From Suillus spraguei (taxonomy: Eukaryota > Basidiomycota > Agaricomycetes > Boletales > Suillaceae): 51,020 nucleotides of DNA. How positions within the stretch are numbered: the first letter of the stretch is position 1; each line of letters starts with the position of its first letter. The DNA is taken from contig JABCPU010000464.1 in NCBI GenBank assembly GCA_016800925.1, positions 1 through 51,020 on the forward strand, read 5' to 3'. Under the pieces are notes generated by a model that saw nothing but the letters and a program-made list of their open reading frames with translations, made no database searches and had not been told where the DNA came from. Of this stretch, positions 26,301-38,191 are shown piece after piece. The position numbers and the translations under genes are program-made.

Positions 26301-27612
26301 AAAGCGCATTATGGTGGCTGCCTGCGAGAGATGTGAGTCCAAGTAAACACAGAAACAACGGAATCACCTCATCCTTCTCATTGAAGATTATGAACGGGCC
26401 CTCATACCCCTCCTTTGGCGTATACTCAAAGTCATCAATATCCTCACTTACAATCTCCCGGTTCGTTATTAAGAATCCCTGGCCATCCACCATGTATGAA
26501 ATCATCATCACCTGGTCCACCGCCGCATCTGGGAACTTCAGAGGCGCTTTCGTGGTTTCGATATCGAAGGCCATCACTACGGGATCCGCGCGCTTCACCT
26601 TCTCTGTCAACTGCACAAATGAAGGCTGTCCAGCTGTAAACGTGATTGCATACCACAATCCTACTCGCATCTCGTTGTCAATGGCCACTCGCAAGTAGTA
26701 AGGCACGTCAAACTCGCGGATATCCACGATGCATGACGGTGCATCTCGGTCCCTGTAGTTTGTCGTATTGCTCCTGCTGATCTCCGCCCACTCCCCTTCA
26801 ATCTCTACACACGTGCTCGCTGCCGCTACAACTTCGGCATACGCGTCGATCGCATCTCGCTTTGCGCCGTTTGCAAGTGCGAGAGGTGCTACGTCCCGTC
26901 GCACGGCCAGAAGGTCACTCACGTTTCGAAAGCACAGCTGCATGTACAGGCGGTGATGACCCATGAGGTGGTTGGGCAGCTTCAAGTCCTCTTTCTTCTC
27001 CCGCACGATCCGTACAATCAGGCCTTCGAACCGCTTCTGTAACCACTCTTCAACAGAAGACTCTGACCCAGTCTGTAGAGCGTAATTCATATCATAGAGA
27101 TTCCTCATTCAAGGAAGATGTGGGGACTCACTTTGCATGCTATGTAGAAGTAAGGCTCGTACTGCATTGTGCACTTGAACATTCCTCCGTCATCTTGAAT
27201 GAAGTAAAAATCGACTGCAGCCTTTCCACCCGGATAGTCCGCATCCTTAATTAGAGTCTAAAATATGTTCGCGGATAAATGAACTGGGTCCTTAAACACC
27301 AAACGCGGCACTCACAGGATGCATGTTAATCAACCAGCCTTCCCTCCTCGCACCTTCTTGCACTCTTGTAAACCCAAGTTTCTCATCAATCTCGTCGCTC
27401 TCTCGAACCCGCTCAAAGCGTTCTTCTAGTTGCGTCCCATCATCTTCCCGCTGCGGGGCTGGACCATCACCTGCTGCATTCGACCCGCCGCGACCGCGAC
27501 CTCGTCCACGTCCACGACCACGAAAGTGTGTGTTTCCGCGAGAACCGCCTCTGTACCCACGACCTCTACCACTGGATGTTAGTCCAAAAGTACCTCGACC
27601 TCCTCGTGCCAT
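20370..27612 (-). CDS. POL2: DNA polymerase epsilon catalytic subunit
   Basis: Nine exons (27612-27316, 27257-27132, 27072-26368, 26321-26005, 25856-25676, 25620-25435, 25386-22900, 22850-20457, 20402-20370) close in phase to 2241 aa, the normal size of this leading-strand polymerase. After an Arg/Gly-rich start (RGRGRG tract, residues 15-60) comes [18 protein letters not shown]. Exonuclease motifs are FDIETT (Exo I), [12 protein letters not shown] (Exo II) and [11 protein letters not shown] (Exo III). Polymerase motifs are [17 protein letters not shown] (A), [11 protein letters not shown] (B) and [13 protein letters not shown] (C). The C-terminal half carries the inactive polymerase-like domain. 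It is followed by two Cys clusters, [13 protein letters not shown] with CGGC, and CGKC with CCC, which would bind metal and the B subunit. The last exon of 11 codons ends TLESW. Start chosen at 27612 because the preceding codon is TTG. No inactivating lesion was seen. Confidence 0.97.
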
Positions 27613-27728
27613 CAAGCTTTTGGATAAACAATGGCGAAGACGGACTTCTCATAGTTGTGACAACACGATGTGACATGCGCGTTCAACATCACATGACGTG
27701 ACAAAGTCACAGTATCTTTTTTGTCTTG

Positions 27729-27747
27729 TTTTTTTTTTTTTTTTTTT
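27729..27747 (-). repeat. Poly(T), the poly(A) tail of a minus-strand LINE
   Basis: Nineteen consecutive T on the plus strand. Read on the minus strand it is a poly(A) about 300 bases downstream of the LINE stop codon at 28051, the position expected for a retrotransposon tail. It lies 117 bases upstream of the POL2 start codon. Confidence 0.7.
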
Positions 27748-28265
27748 GGGAAAGCGAGTCTATTACACTTTTCAAGTTCAACTCGAGCCCCAACAGTTAT
27801 TCAACTTATTCTCTTTTTATTTCTAGTCCTTGTTTATTGTCCGTTGGGGCTGAGCCTTATGTCAGACATAGTCTACTTGTATGTACGTATTTTGTGGGAT
27901 GGCTGTGGGATTTGAAATTTAAAACTTCGAGTCTATTGGCTCTGGCTCCGGCGAGCTGAAGGGCCTACTGGAGGCGGGAGGTAGATTGGGTGGCGTGGGA
28001 CTGTTGTTTGACTCTTTCTCTCCTTGGGAGGAACATCACTGAATGTTTTCTTAAATATTAATATTTGTGCGCGCGAGGTACATGAGCGCCGCTCGCATGC
28101 CCTTTTGTTCGTTCAGCAGGTATTTGATGTTGCACCTGCGTGGGCTGACTTCCAATCTCAGGGAGTCTCGTTATCTCGCGAAGGATGGGCATGTCAGTAG
28201 AAAATGATGGACTGTTTCCTCGTGCGTGGCAGTTATTCTTTTGCACCCTATCTCTTGCCTCCCAA
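27748..28265 (-). mobile_element. 5'-truncated non-LTR retrotransposon (LINE) remnant
   Basis: On the minus strand, the frame from about 28260 to 28051 reads GCKRITATHEETVHHFLLTCP. This is the His/Cys zinc knuckle found after the reverse transcriptase of fungal LINEs. It continues to KYLLNEQKGMRAALMYLAR and a TAA at 28053-28051. One in-frame TAA lies after PSFAR, so the element is dead. The reverse transcriptase itself is absent. A 3' untranslated stretch and poly(A) at 27747-27729 complete the 3' end. It sits in the POL2 upstream region, in the same orientation as POL2. Confidence 0.75.
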
Positions 28266-28802
28266 CATTAATACAGCCTGCACTAAGTCTACAGTCACTC
28301 CTCCATATATGAATATCTATGCATGATACAAGTCAGTTCAATGCAGAGGTTCGTTTGGACAAAACTCATCTCCCTTCGTGCAGTCCACTGTTCACAACAC
28401 TCAAATCACAAACATGCTATGTCGTCAGCCCATCGCCGCATCACCGGTCACCCTCTGGCCTCTACCAATTCACCCCTTCGGCGTCAACCATGCGAGCAGC
28501 CTGTGAATCTCATGAAAGACCGTCGACCTTTATCAACATACTTAGTATCACACGTGTAGAGATCCCAAAAACTATTTGCTTCAATGAAGCAAACATTTTC
28601 TCTTGTTCACACTACCTTTACTAAGACCAGTGCACAACAGAAATTGTAAATGGTTGGTCTAATCCTATGCGAACCTGCCGTGAGTCTGAAAATCGGTATC
28701 TCCTCAACGAGTCTTCCTTTCATTCAAAAAATACATGTACAACTGATGCGTCCAATCAGTAAGTGATTTACAAGATCAATCCGAACAAGCTGATTTAATC
28801 AT
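28266..28802. other. Intergenic; 28675-28802 is shared with 44700-44823
   Basis: No gene is visible. The last 130 bases, just 3' of the DUF4238 copy A stop, match the corresponding region of copy B (aaatcggtatctcctcaacg and aatacatgtacaa blocks), so the duplication extends past the coding region. Confidence 0.6.
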
Positions 28803-31259
28803 TCAGGTACTCCCAGTGGCTTCTTCCTCTTCAAACAGCTTAGAACTCAAGCCCGGCGAAAACCTATCCAGTATAAAGTCCAAACAATTCCTCCTGTGCT
28901 TCCCCAACCACGCAAGACAACCGACGATGGCCATCTCATCTATCCACTTTCTAACGGTTTGGCTTATAGTGTTCCCTCCTGGCGACGGCTCATATCCTGG
29001 GAGTGATCTCTGCAGTATCACATTCATATTCGAGAAAATTAACTTTGATTGTTCTTCTGGTATCTCGTAAAGGAGCCGGGCCTTGGGCCTCTCGCGTGGC
29101 TGTGAAGAGTACGGTTCTGGAAGGGACCCCAACATTGTGCGACCAAGACATTGGATTATAGAAGCCGTTAACTGGTAATAACTCTGACTGATGGGATTGG
29201 TGGTCGGTCCAGCCATGCTGCATATTCCTCGTAATGAATATGCCATATGGAAACCGGAACAGAAATTTGATGGTGAAGCGCGTTTATACATGATTCGTGC
29301 GACATTCCCAACAAATTTGTCTGTTGGAGTGTCTTTCTTGAATAGTCTCGACAAGATTTCGGGGGCCTCTGGGCTGATACACGAGAGCGCATGCCACACT
29401 GCAGGGCTGCTTGACGCACGTGCAAGAAAGCTCACTATGGTGACTTCATCTTGGAGCTCTTCCAATACCCCTTCACCTCCAGACATCACTGCGCCCAGTC
29501 TGCTCATGCAAGGTATCATGAACTGGAAGAGTTGAGAAGACGACTTATTTGAAATTGAAGGGAGTAAGGGAGCGAAACTGACGCCCTCTCCGATAGGCAT
29601 ATCATCGTCCGAGTCTTTGCAGACCTTGAAAGCCTTTTCGACTTCTCGGCTGATTTCGTCTGCGAATGAAGTGGGCTTTGCCTTCTCCATGATTCTAAAG
29701 ACTACATGTGCCCTGTCGTATGCCGTTTCGAACTGCTTGCTGCCCGTGCATATCTGCATCAGAAACACATGAAGCACTTCATCAACGAGTGTTAGTGGGT
29801 CAACGTCCTGGTCGAGGACAGCCGCTGACGACTGTAATGGTTGACGAAGAGCCAACACTTCTGCTTCCATCATACTCGTCAATTGCGTGATGAGCGGAAC
29901 GAGCAGCTCGCTCGCATGGAAATTGGCTGGCAAACTCCGGAACGCACGTGCGGTGCGGAGCATACCCTCCCTTGACAGGAAGGTTAAAGATCCTGTCTTC
30001 GTCACGTTGACTAATACAACGGAATTGAACTCCAATGTTTGGGGTCGCGACAGTTTTGTGATTTCGAACACAAAACTGTCACTCCCCCCTTCCTGGGAGG
30101 ATCTGTACCGTGCAAGTGACATTGCGGATTCGAAATTTACGCGGTTGATGTGTGTACCGTGTTCCCCACTGGCGTAAATTGGAGTTGCTGGTACTGGATT
30201 CACGTTGAGCAAGGAGCTCACGAATACACCCGGCTTCATATATTCTTTCCATTCTGGACGTGATATCACATGGCGCAGGACGATAGCAATGCGAGGACTG
30301 ACTACGAATATGCGGTGCAGGCCTGGGCAACCACCTCCCAAACCTTCCCATAAACCAAATGCGTTATGCGAGATGATGAATTCTTCCCCTTCCGTGGCTT
30401 CCCAGATACTGAAGAAGTAACTGTTCGCGTGGATGTGATAAGTGTAAGCTGGGAAGTGTTCGAGATCAGGTGGGATGTGTGATTCAAGCATCATTTGTTG
30501 AAGACCTTCTTCGCCGTACTTCTCTACGAGTTCTGCAGCGTCTCGCATGATGTCCGAATGAGACGTGTCCAGATAGTATCTGAGAAAGTGTAGCCATATC
30601 TCGACAGGAGATTGAATACCCTTGGTCTTCATGAAGGCCTCAATCCACTGACGGGCTCCTGCGTTCTCCGGGTGATCCGCCTGGAAGTAGGTACCAGAAT
30701 ATGATACATTGCGATAGTGCATGATAAACAGGAACTTTCGCAGGAGCTCTAGCGACCTCCGGTTCAGAGTAAAAGTACCCTGAGGAAGCGCTTTATGCAA
30801 GTCCATGATAACGGAGGCTGCTTGGCATTCGAGTTCCGCTAATTTCCCTTCTAGTTCGTTGATGTTATTGGTATTGCGGACATCTTGGTAGACATTCGTT
30901 ACGCCGTAAACCATTCCAATAGGACGAATGTCAAGGCTGCCCGTGGCGATATCATAGTAGTAGATATATTCAGGATCAATACCGGTGCGTCGAAATTCTG
31001 TTCGTCGTTCTGTTGTGGACCTGCAAATGATATTATTCAGTATTATGGTTTAGTGTCCACCCACAGAGCGCTCGAGAGAGACTCTGAAGACGCACTTCAC
31101 AGGTCCAACTTGGAATCTTCGTAATATGAATCGTGGAATGAAATGCTGATATTGTGTCGTAGGCGTACATAAACTCGGAGAGCTATCTGTCTTCTGAGCT
31201 TCTTCTGCAAGCTCCGTTCCGGGTTGTTGTTTTAGTGTATTCCTGCGACGTCGTGTCAT
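28803..31259 (-). CDS. DUF4238-type protein, copy A
   Basis: Two exons, 31259-31096 and 31020-28803, join in phase (AA|G, Lys) to 793 aa. After a basic start (MTRRRRN) and a short polar segment comes QYQHFIPRFILRRF, the N-terminal hallmark of DUF4238. Then follow EFRRTGIDPEYIYYYD and the DIRPIG strand with VYQDVRN, and a helical region with RKFLFIMHYRNVSYSGTYF. The remaining 500 residues are mostly helical with a His-containing FGLWEGLGGGCPG loop. The family is widespread in bacteria and fungi and its biochemical role is unknown; I infer no activity. It is intact and paralogous to the gene at 44.8 kb, the main difference being a five-residue insertion here (ASGEHGTHINRV region). Confidence 0.85.
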
Positions 31260-31264
31260 TCTGT

Positions 31265-31590
31265 GAAGTTCAACGTATCTAGGGATTGAGCGCTGAACAC
31301 GCCATATCTGTGGCACTGTCGTTTAAAGAGCATAATTATACCTTATTAATTCTGTCATGTGATTGATGAAACTTAACATTCAAATTTAACGCATTGACCG
31401 CCGGGTATCCATTTATCACAGACGAGGTTGTTCAGGATTGCGAAAGTCATAGTAGGTCACAGTCTCAGTATCAGGCGAAATTTTGATGCTCGCAAAAGTC
31501 GGAGTTAACCACACCCACGGCGGTTCACGATGCGGGGTTCAAATTTCGCTCATGGTATGATGATGCACGTGCATGATAATGTTAAGCAGG
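31265..31590. repeat. Repeat R1, first of three copies
   Basis: It matches 34705-34950 and, for its first half, 47625-47825. Shared blocks include gtgattgatgaaact, tattcaggattgcgaag-type, gtctcagtat, ggcgaa and cgctcatg with tgcatgata. In two cases (here and 47.6 kb) it lies directly upstream of a DUF4238 gene and so probably contains its promoter. The copy at 34.7 kb has no DUF4238 gene beside it. Confidence 0.75.
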
Positions 31591-32129
31591 GTAAGTAATT
31601 GATTCACACAAATTGGACTTGGTTGCAACCTTTGACTCTTGTGACTCCAACAGTGGTTTGCTCGAACCCAGGTTGCTATCACATCAAAAGACTTGACGAG
31701 GATATCGGTGCAAGTTCCCCATGAAGGGACTTGTGCAAAACCGTCGATAACCTGCTTTGCGACTTGAGCATGATAGCGTGCTGCCCAAGCGCTTCCGTCG
31801 AGGCCTTAGGCCTGCATCAAGTTTACAACTTAGAGTCAATTATGAATTGAAATAATCGAAGCATACTGGATCCTGCCCTTGTCATTCCTCTTGACATCCG
31901 ATGGGTGATACTTAATTCAGGATAGGAAAATGGATTTAGAGTCGAAGAAGAGCTATTTGACTGGCTAGCGCTGTCCCTTCCGATGAAGACGCTCGATGGG
32001 AAACACTCAAGCTCGGGAAAGATGAGTTTGAGGTCAATGACGCAGCTCACATCGACCATACAAACGAACTTGAAATTTTGAAACTTGATTCGATACGGAA
32101 CGGGCCAGCGCGATGTCACAAGCGTTCGA

Positions 32130-32400
32130 CTTCTTGTAAGGCCAATTTCACCGTGACTTATGGGGTGATTCACAGAGGCTCGGGCATTGTATTGTATATA
32201 GAAGGAAGACGAATTGATTGAGGGTGCTTTGACTAAGTCTGGACCTCCGCCAACCTGGGTTCCATAGGCATTACCAGGAGTCCTGACAAGACCCATTCCA
32301 GATAAGAATCTACAAGGTATATATAAAGCAGAACGAACATGCAACAGAGAGTTGCTCGCTCTGAAGGAGCCGACGTGAGAGTCAGTTGAAAAGATCATGT
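32130..32400 (+). repeat. Repeat R2, first of two copies, with a TATA box
   Basis: It matches 40165-40440 in the same orientation. The strongest block runs from tcctgacaagacccattcc through the perfect TATA box at 32318-32327 to agcagaacg. Both copies lie 3' of an AA9 gene. No gene of its own is recognisable downstream. Confidence 0.75.
32318..32327 (+). promoter_or_regulatory. TATA box, pointing antisense to the AA9 gene
   Basis: tatatataaa on the plus strand, conserved in the duplicate at 40352-40361 with flanking gg and gcagaacg. Transcription from it would run antisense into AA9 copy A. Confidence 0.45.
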
Positions 32401-32515
32401 ACATGGATAATGGAATCAATGATGTTGTGATGCGGCACGCAGTGTCACGAGGCGTCAAGCCTTATTGTATGATAATCATGAGAGAGGGGGACGTCTCGCC
32501 AGTTAATATTCGCAT

Positions 32516-33618
32516 TTAGTGTGCACCGACGAGTCTCCGCTTGTGCCTCCGCTTGTTCCTGCTGTCTCGTGTGACAACATCCTCATTAGGGGAACGGCAT
32601 GCACTGCCCTGTCGCCGTTGGACTTGGGTGGATGACGCAATAATAGTAGAAGAAGAGCCGTTGGCGAAGGTTGATGTAGTCACTGCTGAGGAACACGATG
32701 CCGCGCCGGTGTTCACGAAGCTTGCGACAGGAGGGCCCGGGAACGTGTACCGAATGGGCGGGTTGAAGATCTGTGCGGCGATCAGTGATATGGATATGTT
32801 CGAACAAAAATCAAGCGAGAAAATGGCTCACGTTTGGCGTTAGGATACCAGGATCGTCATCAGAGTAACCACCAGGGAATGTGCACTCCTCACTCGACGT
32901 CGGGCCCTGAGTCTGGGAACCGCCAATTTGAAGTTGAATGCACGAAGGGTAAAACTGAGCGCTTCCTGGTATCATCCCATTTTGGAGGGAGATAATCTCC
33001 GAGCGAAGCAGGTAATTTCCTGGTGCGAGAGTGTTCGGGATCGTCACATTTGCGGGAACTCCAGACACTGCGGGACACATGAACGCAAGTATAGCAAAGT
33101 ATGCACAGTACTAACTCCAGTTTGCTTGATACCAAATACTACTATCCGCCTCGAGACCAAGTTCGGAGATCTTGAACCACTCGGCATTCGTCGAGTTGTA
33201 TGTTAAGCAAGAACCATCGTACTTGGCCATGTAGTGCATTAGCGGGCCTACGTTATGCGGCCACTGCAAACTGATGGTCACTTGTCAATCTATGGCATTG
33301 TATGAAGTCACATACGTTATATGAGCCGTCTGTTGAGCCGACCCATAAAATCTCAAGCTGGGAACCAGGGTTCGCATTTCCGACCAGAGAAGCAAACTGA
33401 GCGTCTGGCCCACAGTTAAGGAACGAATTGTTAGCACCCTCGACGGGACTGTTCGTGTTGACGAGACGAATGATAGAAGGGGTAGGAGTTACCACATTCA
33501 AGTTATTGCCCATGTAGACGGTGCCATCGATCGTCACCTGCTGTACAAAACCATGAGCAGAGTCGAGAGTGGGGATGGCGAGGGCAGGGAGGAATTGGGC
33601 AAGTCTTCGAAACATCAT
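32516..33618 (-). CDS. AA9 lytic polysaccharide monooxygenase, copy A
   Basis: Four exons, 33618-33316, 33263-33116, 33067-32832 and 32770-32516, join in phase to 313 aa. AA9 enzymes are secreted copper oxygenases that cleave cellulose chains. Residues 1-21 are a signal peptide ending DSA. The mature chain then starts with HGFVQQVTIDG, so His22 is the N-terminal copper-brace histidine. The second ligand is the His in WPHNVGPLMHYMA. The axial Tyr is in AQFYPSC, where Cys is the usual disulfide partner. The catalytic domain ends near TFPGPPVASF. A Ser/Thr-rich tail of about 40 residues follows and ends in the basic SRNKRRHKRRL; there is no CBM1. A duplicate lies at 41.4 kb. A TTATTTAAA box lies 100 bases upstream. 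Confidence 0.93.
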
Positions 33619-33716
33619 GGATGAACAATGTCAGGAGAAGAGAAGAGATGCGAGGAAGGACGGAAGGAAAGGATAAATGTTCACAATAAACAAAGTTGCC
33701 CAGAGAGAGCTCAACG

Positions 33717-33725
33717 TTTAAATAA
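33717..33725 (-). promoter_or_regulatory. TATA-like box of AA9 copy A
   Basis: On the minus strand ctccttatttaaacgttg; the element ctccttatttaa is kept in copy B at 42382-42389. It is about 100 bases upstream of the ATG here and about 70 in copy B. Confidence 0.55.
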
Positions 33726-33879
33726 GGAGTTCCCTGACTGTTGTGCATAGACAATAGAGCTTTCTATATCACAGACCACCTGCGAGGGACCATAAGAGGA
33801 CGCATTTCAACAGTCTTTCTTTATAGCGCTGTTCCATGGGCTGAATCAGAACAACGGACAAAACGTAAGGCAGCTCATT

Positions 33880-34440
33880 TCATTGTATGATTCTCAATTG
33901 ATTGAATGCTTACCGCTTATACGTGTTCCTCGCTTCCACCTTATCAATCAAAGCTGGAGGACGAGCAAGTTACGCGAGTTCCATTTTTTTCAAGTCACCG
34001 GATCAAGTCGGGCTTCTCAACATCCTGCCGGCGGCTTTATCTGTGGCGTTGAGAAAAGTTAAAGCCCACCTACCGTGCGGTATCACTTGAGCAAGTTTTG
34101 CCAGATAAAAATAGGCAAAAAAATAAGCCACGAAGCAAATCCACAGGGAGACGTGCACAGAGAAAATTCAACACCCAATTACCTGTTGCGCCTGATGTTG
34201 TCAGCACAGTTCTCCATGATTGACAAGGCTGGCCTCGAGTCTAGGGCAACTTGTTAAAACAACAAAATTCCTTGTCGATGTAGGCAGCCTGGAATCTCGT
34301 GACGCGTCTCTAGCTGATTGTCTCCTTGAGCTGATTCGATGCGCTCAAATGACGGTCAAACTCGAGGTGGACGCAGGTGAAGATATTGGTTTCTGGAGAC
34401 ATGCGAAGTCAGTTTTCAACCATTGTTTTTAATCAACACA
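33880..34440 (-). repeat. Repeat R3, upstream region of AA9 copy A
   Basis: It aligns almost end to end with 42455-43020. Shared blocks include caagttacgcgagttccatt, gtggcgttgagaa, gcgcctga, gttgtcagcacagtt and gctgattgtctccttgagct. No intact frame is common to both copies. It is best seen as the far promoter or a remnant that travelled with the AA9 gene in the duplication. Confidence 0.8.
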
Positions 34441-34704
34441 GAACTCCACTCACTGAGTCTCGCTCGCTTTGTTCCTCCATCCTATGTGCCGCAAACTCGC
34501 CATCACACAAGCTGCATCAGGTCGCTCGTTCCTTTGATTTCATGGCGCATGTTGCTCTTGGCATCGCACACTAACGATGAAAGGAGGGCATACGTGGCAC
34601 TTGGTGCTCAGAACCATGGTTGGTTCTCGTTCTCCGTGGTTCGGTCCATGGTTCTCACACCAGCCAGCCAGAACGCTGCGGTAATCGCGACATTGTACTA
34701 CACC

Positions 34705-34950
34705 TTATTACATAAGTCGGTCGTGTGATTGATGAAACTCAACGTTGGAAATTCAAACTTTATTTTACCCAGTGACCGGTAACCGGGTACTGGGTATCCA
34801 TTGATCTTTATTCAGGATTGCGAAGCCGTACTGGGTCACCGTCTCAGTATTAGGCGAAGTTTTGGTGCTTGCAAAAGCCAGGGAGTAAGACGCACAGCCA
34901 CGCGGTTCACGAGCGGGTTCAAACTTCGCTCATGATGCATGTGCATGATA
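34705..34950. repeat. Repeat R1, second copy
   Basis: It is homologous to 31355-31590 and to 47700-47825. It includes tattcaggattgcgaag, gtctcagtattaggcgaag and cgggttcaaacttcgctcatg. It has no DUF4238 gene attached, so either that gene was lost or R1 is an independent mobile repeat. Confidence 0.75.
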
Positions 34951-35130
34951 GCCCAAGCCGTGACTTGTTGATCACCATGATGCCATCTCACACCCTGATT
35001 CTCCCTCTGGATACATCATCGGACAATGCACAATATCGCAAGGTCAAACTGCTGAGTGATTGTCAAATACCAGTGCGTACTTGCCATTATTTGTGTTTCT
35101 CCCTTCTGTTGATGCATCTGTTAAACTCAG

Positions 35131-35290
35131 AAGTGGGTTCCGGACGACAGTGACCGATATTCGAAGTACTGGTCGTTCGAAGAGGTGCCCGACCCGGAGA
35201 TAGCTGTTTCGGAATACAAGGAGACCTATTGTATTTGTATATTGAAGTCCCTTGTGCTCTATCCCGGGACTGCTTTTTTGCCGGTCCTCA
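35131..35290 (+). pseudogene. Isolated C-terminal exon of a beta-trefoil-like small protein
   Basis: After an acceptor-like ctcag at 35130 the frame reads KWVPDDSD then KYWSFEEV. This resembles the end of the protein at 39.1-39.7 kb (KKYWTFENVE), and even the following bases (ttcg-aat-caaggagacc) match its 3' untranslated region. The rest of the gene is missing or unrecognisable upstream. Confidence 0.5.
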
Positions 35291-36233
35291 AACCGCGCTC
35301 AGCAGCTCGTGAAAACCTGTTAGCAGGCAGTGGGCGAGTTGTATCATCTCGGCACGTGACACAGCCTGCTTCCGTCATACTTATCGTTGGTTCACTGCTT
35401 TTTGTCTTTTAATTGTGTTTTTGTTGCAGATATAATCGAATCAAATATGTTTTCTGTCGCCGCGGATTGACAGCAGATGGACACAAAGGATAGTCAGGGA
35501 ACTTTTGACTATATGAGGATCAATGCAAAGCTGCAGGGCTCCATTTTTCAATCAGCCATTGCAGTCGTGCTTGTGGTTGTACGTCATCCAATTTGTAGGT
35601 TGACTTAACTGACCCACGAGTGCTTAAGTATCCATGTTTGGTCTAGTGTCCCTAAGCAAACCTTAGGCGGATGAAGATAGTCGCTCTTTCCCTATCGAGG
35701 GTTTTGTAATAGGCACGGTGCTCATGTTATGCTTTTGCTTGTTTTTCGCTGGCTCACGGATTATGGACCTCGAAGTACTCGAAGAAAGGTTTCATTGAAG
35801 CTTTCTTATTTAACATCAATCAACCTTGACGTACTGGGGGACGGGACAAGCACCACCAGTTTGGTCAGGATGTCAAAGAACCTTCTTTGCCCGAGCTCGG
35901 TTCCGATCTATAGGGCAAACAAAAATTTACCTCAAGCTTTAATTTCAGATATAATTCAAGAGAGTTACCGTGAACTTCCTTGTGATCACGTAAAGTACAA
36001 ATGCCTCGCAGGCTGTGGCTTAGCGAGCTTAGCATCGTTCACGTTGTGAGCACAGCTGTCATTAAGCCTAATCCGACTTCCACTTCCTTTTCGCCATTAT
36101 GAATACATGTTTATAAGCAGTGAGTTTTCACTGGTCTGACTCCCTACATAAGTTTTTATTTTCCTCAGGATCAGCGGTACCACTTGCACTTCTATTCACA
36201 GCGCAACTGTTTGGTCTACGAGTCACGCTGACA
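35291..36233. other. Non-coding stretch before the DUF6533 copy 3
   Basis: No gene recognised. It should include the promoter of the gene starting at 36234; no TATA box stands out. Confidence 0.4.
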
Positions 36234-38191
36234 ATGTCGGTCCCAGTGAATGCTGAAATCATCAGTGAGGCACTGGAATCGTAAGTGCCATGTCCTATCC
36301 CATGCTATGTCCCTCGGTTTCCTAAACCTTTCTACCAGTTCTCAAGCTGTTGTGGGTTATTTTAAGTATACAATACAATGCTGCAGGTTGAGGAGACATC
36401 TAAAGGCTGTTGGCGCCCTTGGTTTCACAATCCTAGTATGGGATCATGCGATCACTTTTGCGGACGAGGTCTGTCTTCGCTATTTTGTTGGCCCATTGGC
36501 TGACCCACCACAGGTGGAGATCATATGGGGTCGTCCAAAGAAACTCTGTAAGCTTGTCTATATATATTTTTGCTTTGTGGTGACGTCAAATTTCAGTAAC
36601 GTTCTTATTCTTGCTTGTACGTTGGTGGCCAGGAACTGATGCTTCCTGCCTGACTTGAGTGTAGAATCGGTACCTCACACCCATTGGTTTCATCGTGAAC
36701 CTTGTTGGTAAGTCCGAACACCTGTCGTATCGAACAGTCAGTGACAATTCAATTATCATGAAGCACATAGCCTGCCTTCTTGGTCGTTTATAGTCAGTGT
36801 TTTCTGTCTTTCTCCGATGAAGACAATCTAACGCGAAATGTAGAAGTAAGACACCCAATTCTAAACTTCAATGCATTGTGACAAGTGCATAGATGTCGGC
36901 ATTTTGTTCGGTACGAGGGGGCTATGACGGCAATTGGGATTCAAGTTGTGGGACTGATGATGTTCCTGCGGTGAGTTCTCGATTGAAATGTACCAGTAAT
37001 CACCATGCACATATCCTGAATCCTATCCGTCAGCGTGCGAGCTATGTACTGCAATAATAGATATGTTACGATCCTTGTGGCATCATTATTTCTTGTTTGG
37101 GTAGCAGTTGGCGCTTGGCTGTTATCTCATGGCATGGGTGAGTGCCGAAGTCATTTACTGTGTAATTCAGGTTCAGCTCATCTGTTGATCAGCTGTTCAC
37201 AGCTCTCCTTTTATGCACCGTGAAGCTATCTATCTGGACGCTTCTTATCTCATCTACTCATGGTTTTCATACAGCCTGTCGCATGGAGTTCTCTGATCGT
37301 GTGTATGTTATCCATGTTTTTTAGCGAGTAGAATACTGAAAACGAATACAGAGGGAGCTTTGCATCTGCATGGGCATGGGTCCCTCTTTGCTATGACACA
37401 GTCATCTTTGCCTTGACTTTGAGCCGAACATTGCCCTCGATACAAAATAAGGAGGCAGGGCATATCGTCCACACACTATTCACAGATGGTGTTTTATTCT
37501 ACAGGTACGCCCCTGGATCGAACAATTGCGGACTTTTATATATGATTTGATTTAATAGTGTAATGTGTGCCATAAACCTCATCTTTACCATTATGATCGT
37601 GAGGGCTCCGTCAGGTTTGAAGAACATTACGGGACAGTACGTCTTCTATGTGTCATGTGCATAGTTGACTGACATCCCCTGAAACTGAAATTATTCTTTT
37701 CAGACTTGAACTTATGTAAGTGTGGTCAATCGGTGGATCTGGGAGCTGATTTCCGAATATCCTTGGATAAATTTTGCAGATTAACGGTCAGTTCGATTTA
37801 CGCAGATTATGAATTCCTGTTCCATCTTATCCTCGGCCTATATAAGGTCACAATGATGTCACGCATCACCCTCAGCTTAAAGAAGGAGGGCACACGTAAC
37901 TCTGCACCACTCGACATACATCTCAGAAGCAAATTCCCAGTCTGTTTCGGTTTTCAAAAGCCCGTCCAAGATATCACGAAGCTACAATCACCAACTCCTA
38001 GCTCCCGCACTTCTCCAATGAGAACAGAATTGTTCGAAACGCAAGGTCATGCGGGAGCTCTTGATGGTGATGTATCCTCTCAAGGACAGCGAGACAGCGA
38101 AGTTTGTGCCTCCTTCACCTGCCCAGCAGTGACTGCTACATTCCGCCCTGCGGACGATGAATACAGTCGGCACCAGGAGGCAATAGTTTGA
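36234..38191 (+). CDS. DUF6533-type membrane protein (copy 3), apparently intact
   Basis: The best-preserved of the three members. Start MSVPVNAEI at 36234. Exons that close in phase are 36234-36280, 36339-36468 (LGFTILVWDHAITFADE), 36514-36547 (VEIIWGRPKKL), 36597-36616 and 36665-36707 (NRYLTPIGFIVNLV). Further exons at about 36893-36970 and 37034-37137 read CRHFVRYEGAMTAIG then RVRAMYCNN. One at 37352-37504 reads YDTVIFALTLSRTL and HTLFTDGVLFY. The exon at 37559-37636 gives VMCAINLIFTIMI. A 12-base exon at 37704 leads to the last exon, which has TMMSRITLSLKKEG and a polar tail of about 100 residues. One small exon between 36707 and 36893 was not resolved. There are six to seven membrane segments; function unknown. 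Confidence 0.75.

Noticed and set aside
31823..32458. Open frame of 211 codons on the minus strand
   Set aside because: It covers repeat R2 and the plus-strand TATA box, is not open in the duplicate at 40.2 kb, and has no recognisable family signal.
33880..34440. Possible translin-like gene in R3
   Set aside because: A short helical reading on the minus strand looked suggestive, but no continuous frame exists in either copy and stops differ.
34890..34930. Possible tRNA B-box-like gggttcaaac in repeat R1
   Set aside because: No A box at the right spacing and no cloverleaf could be folded; not enough to call a tRNA or SINE.
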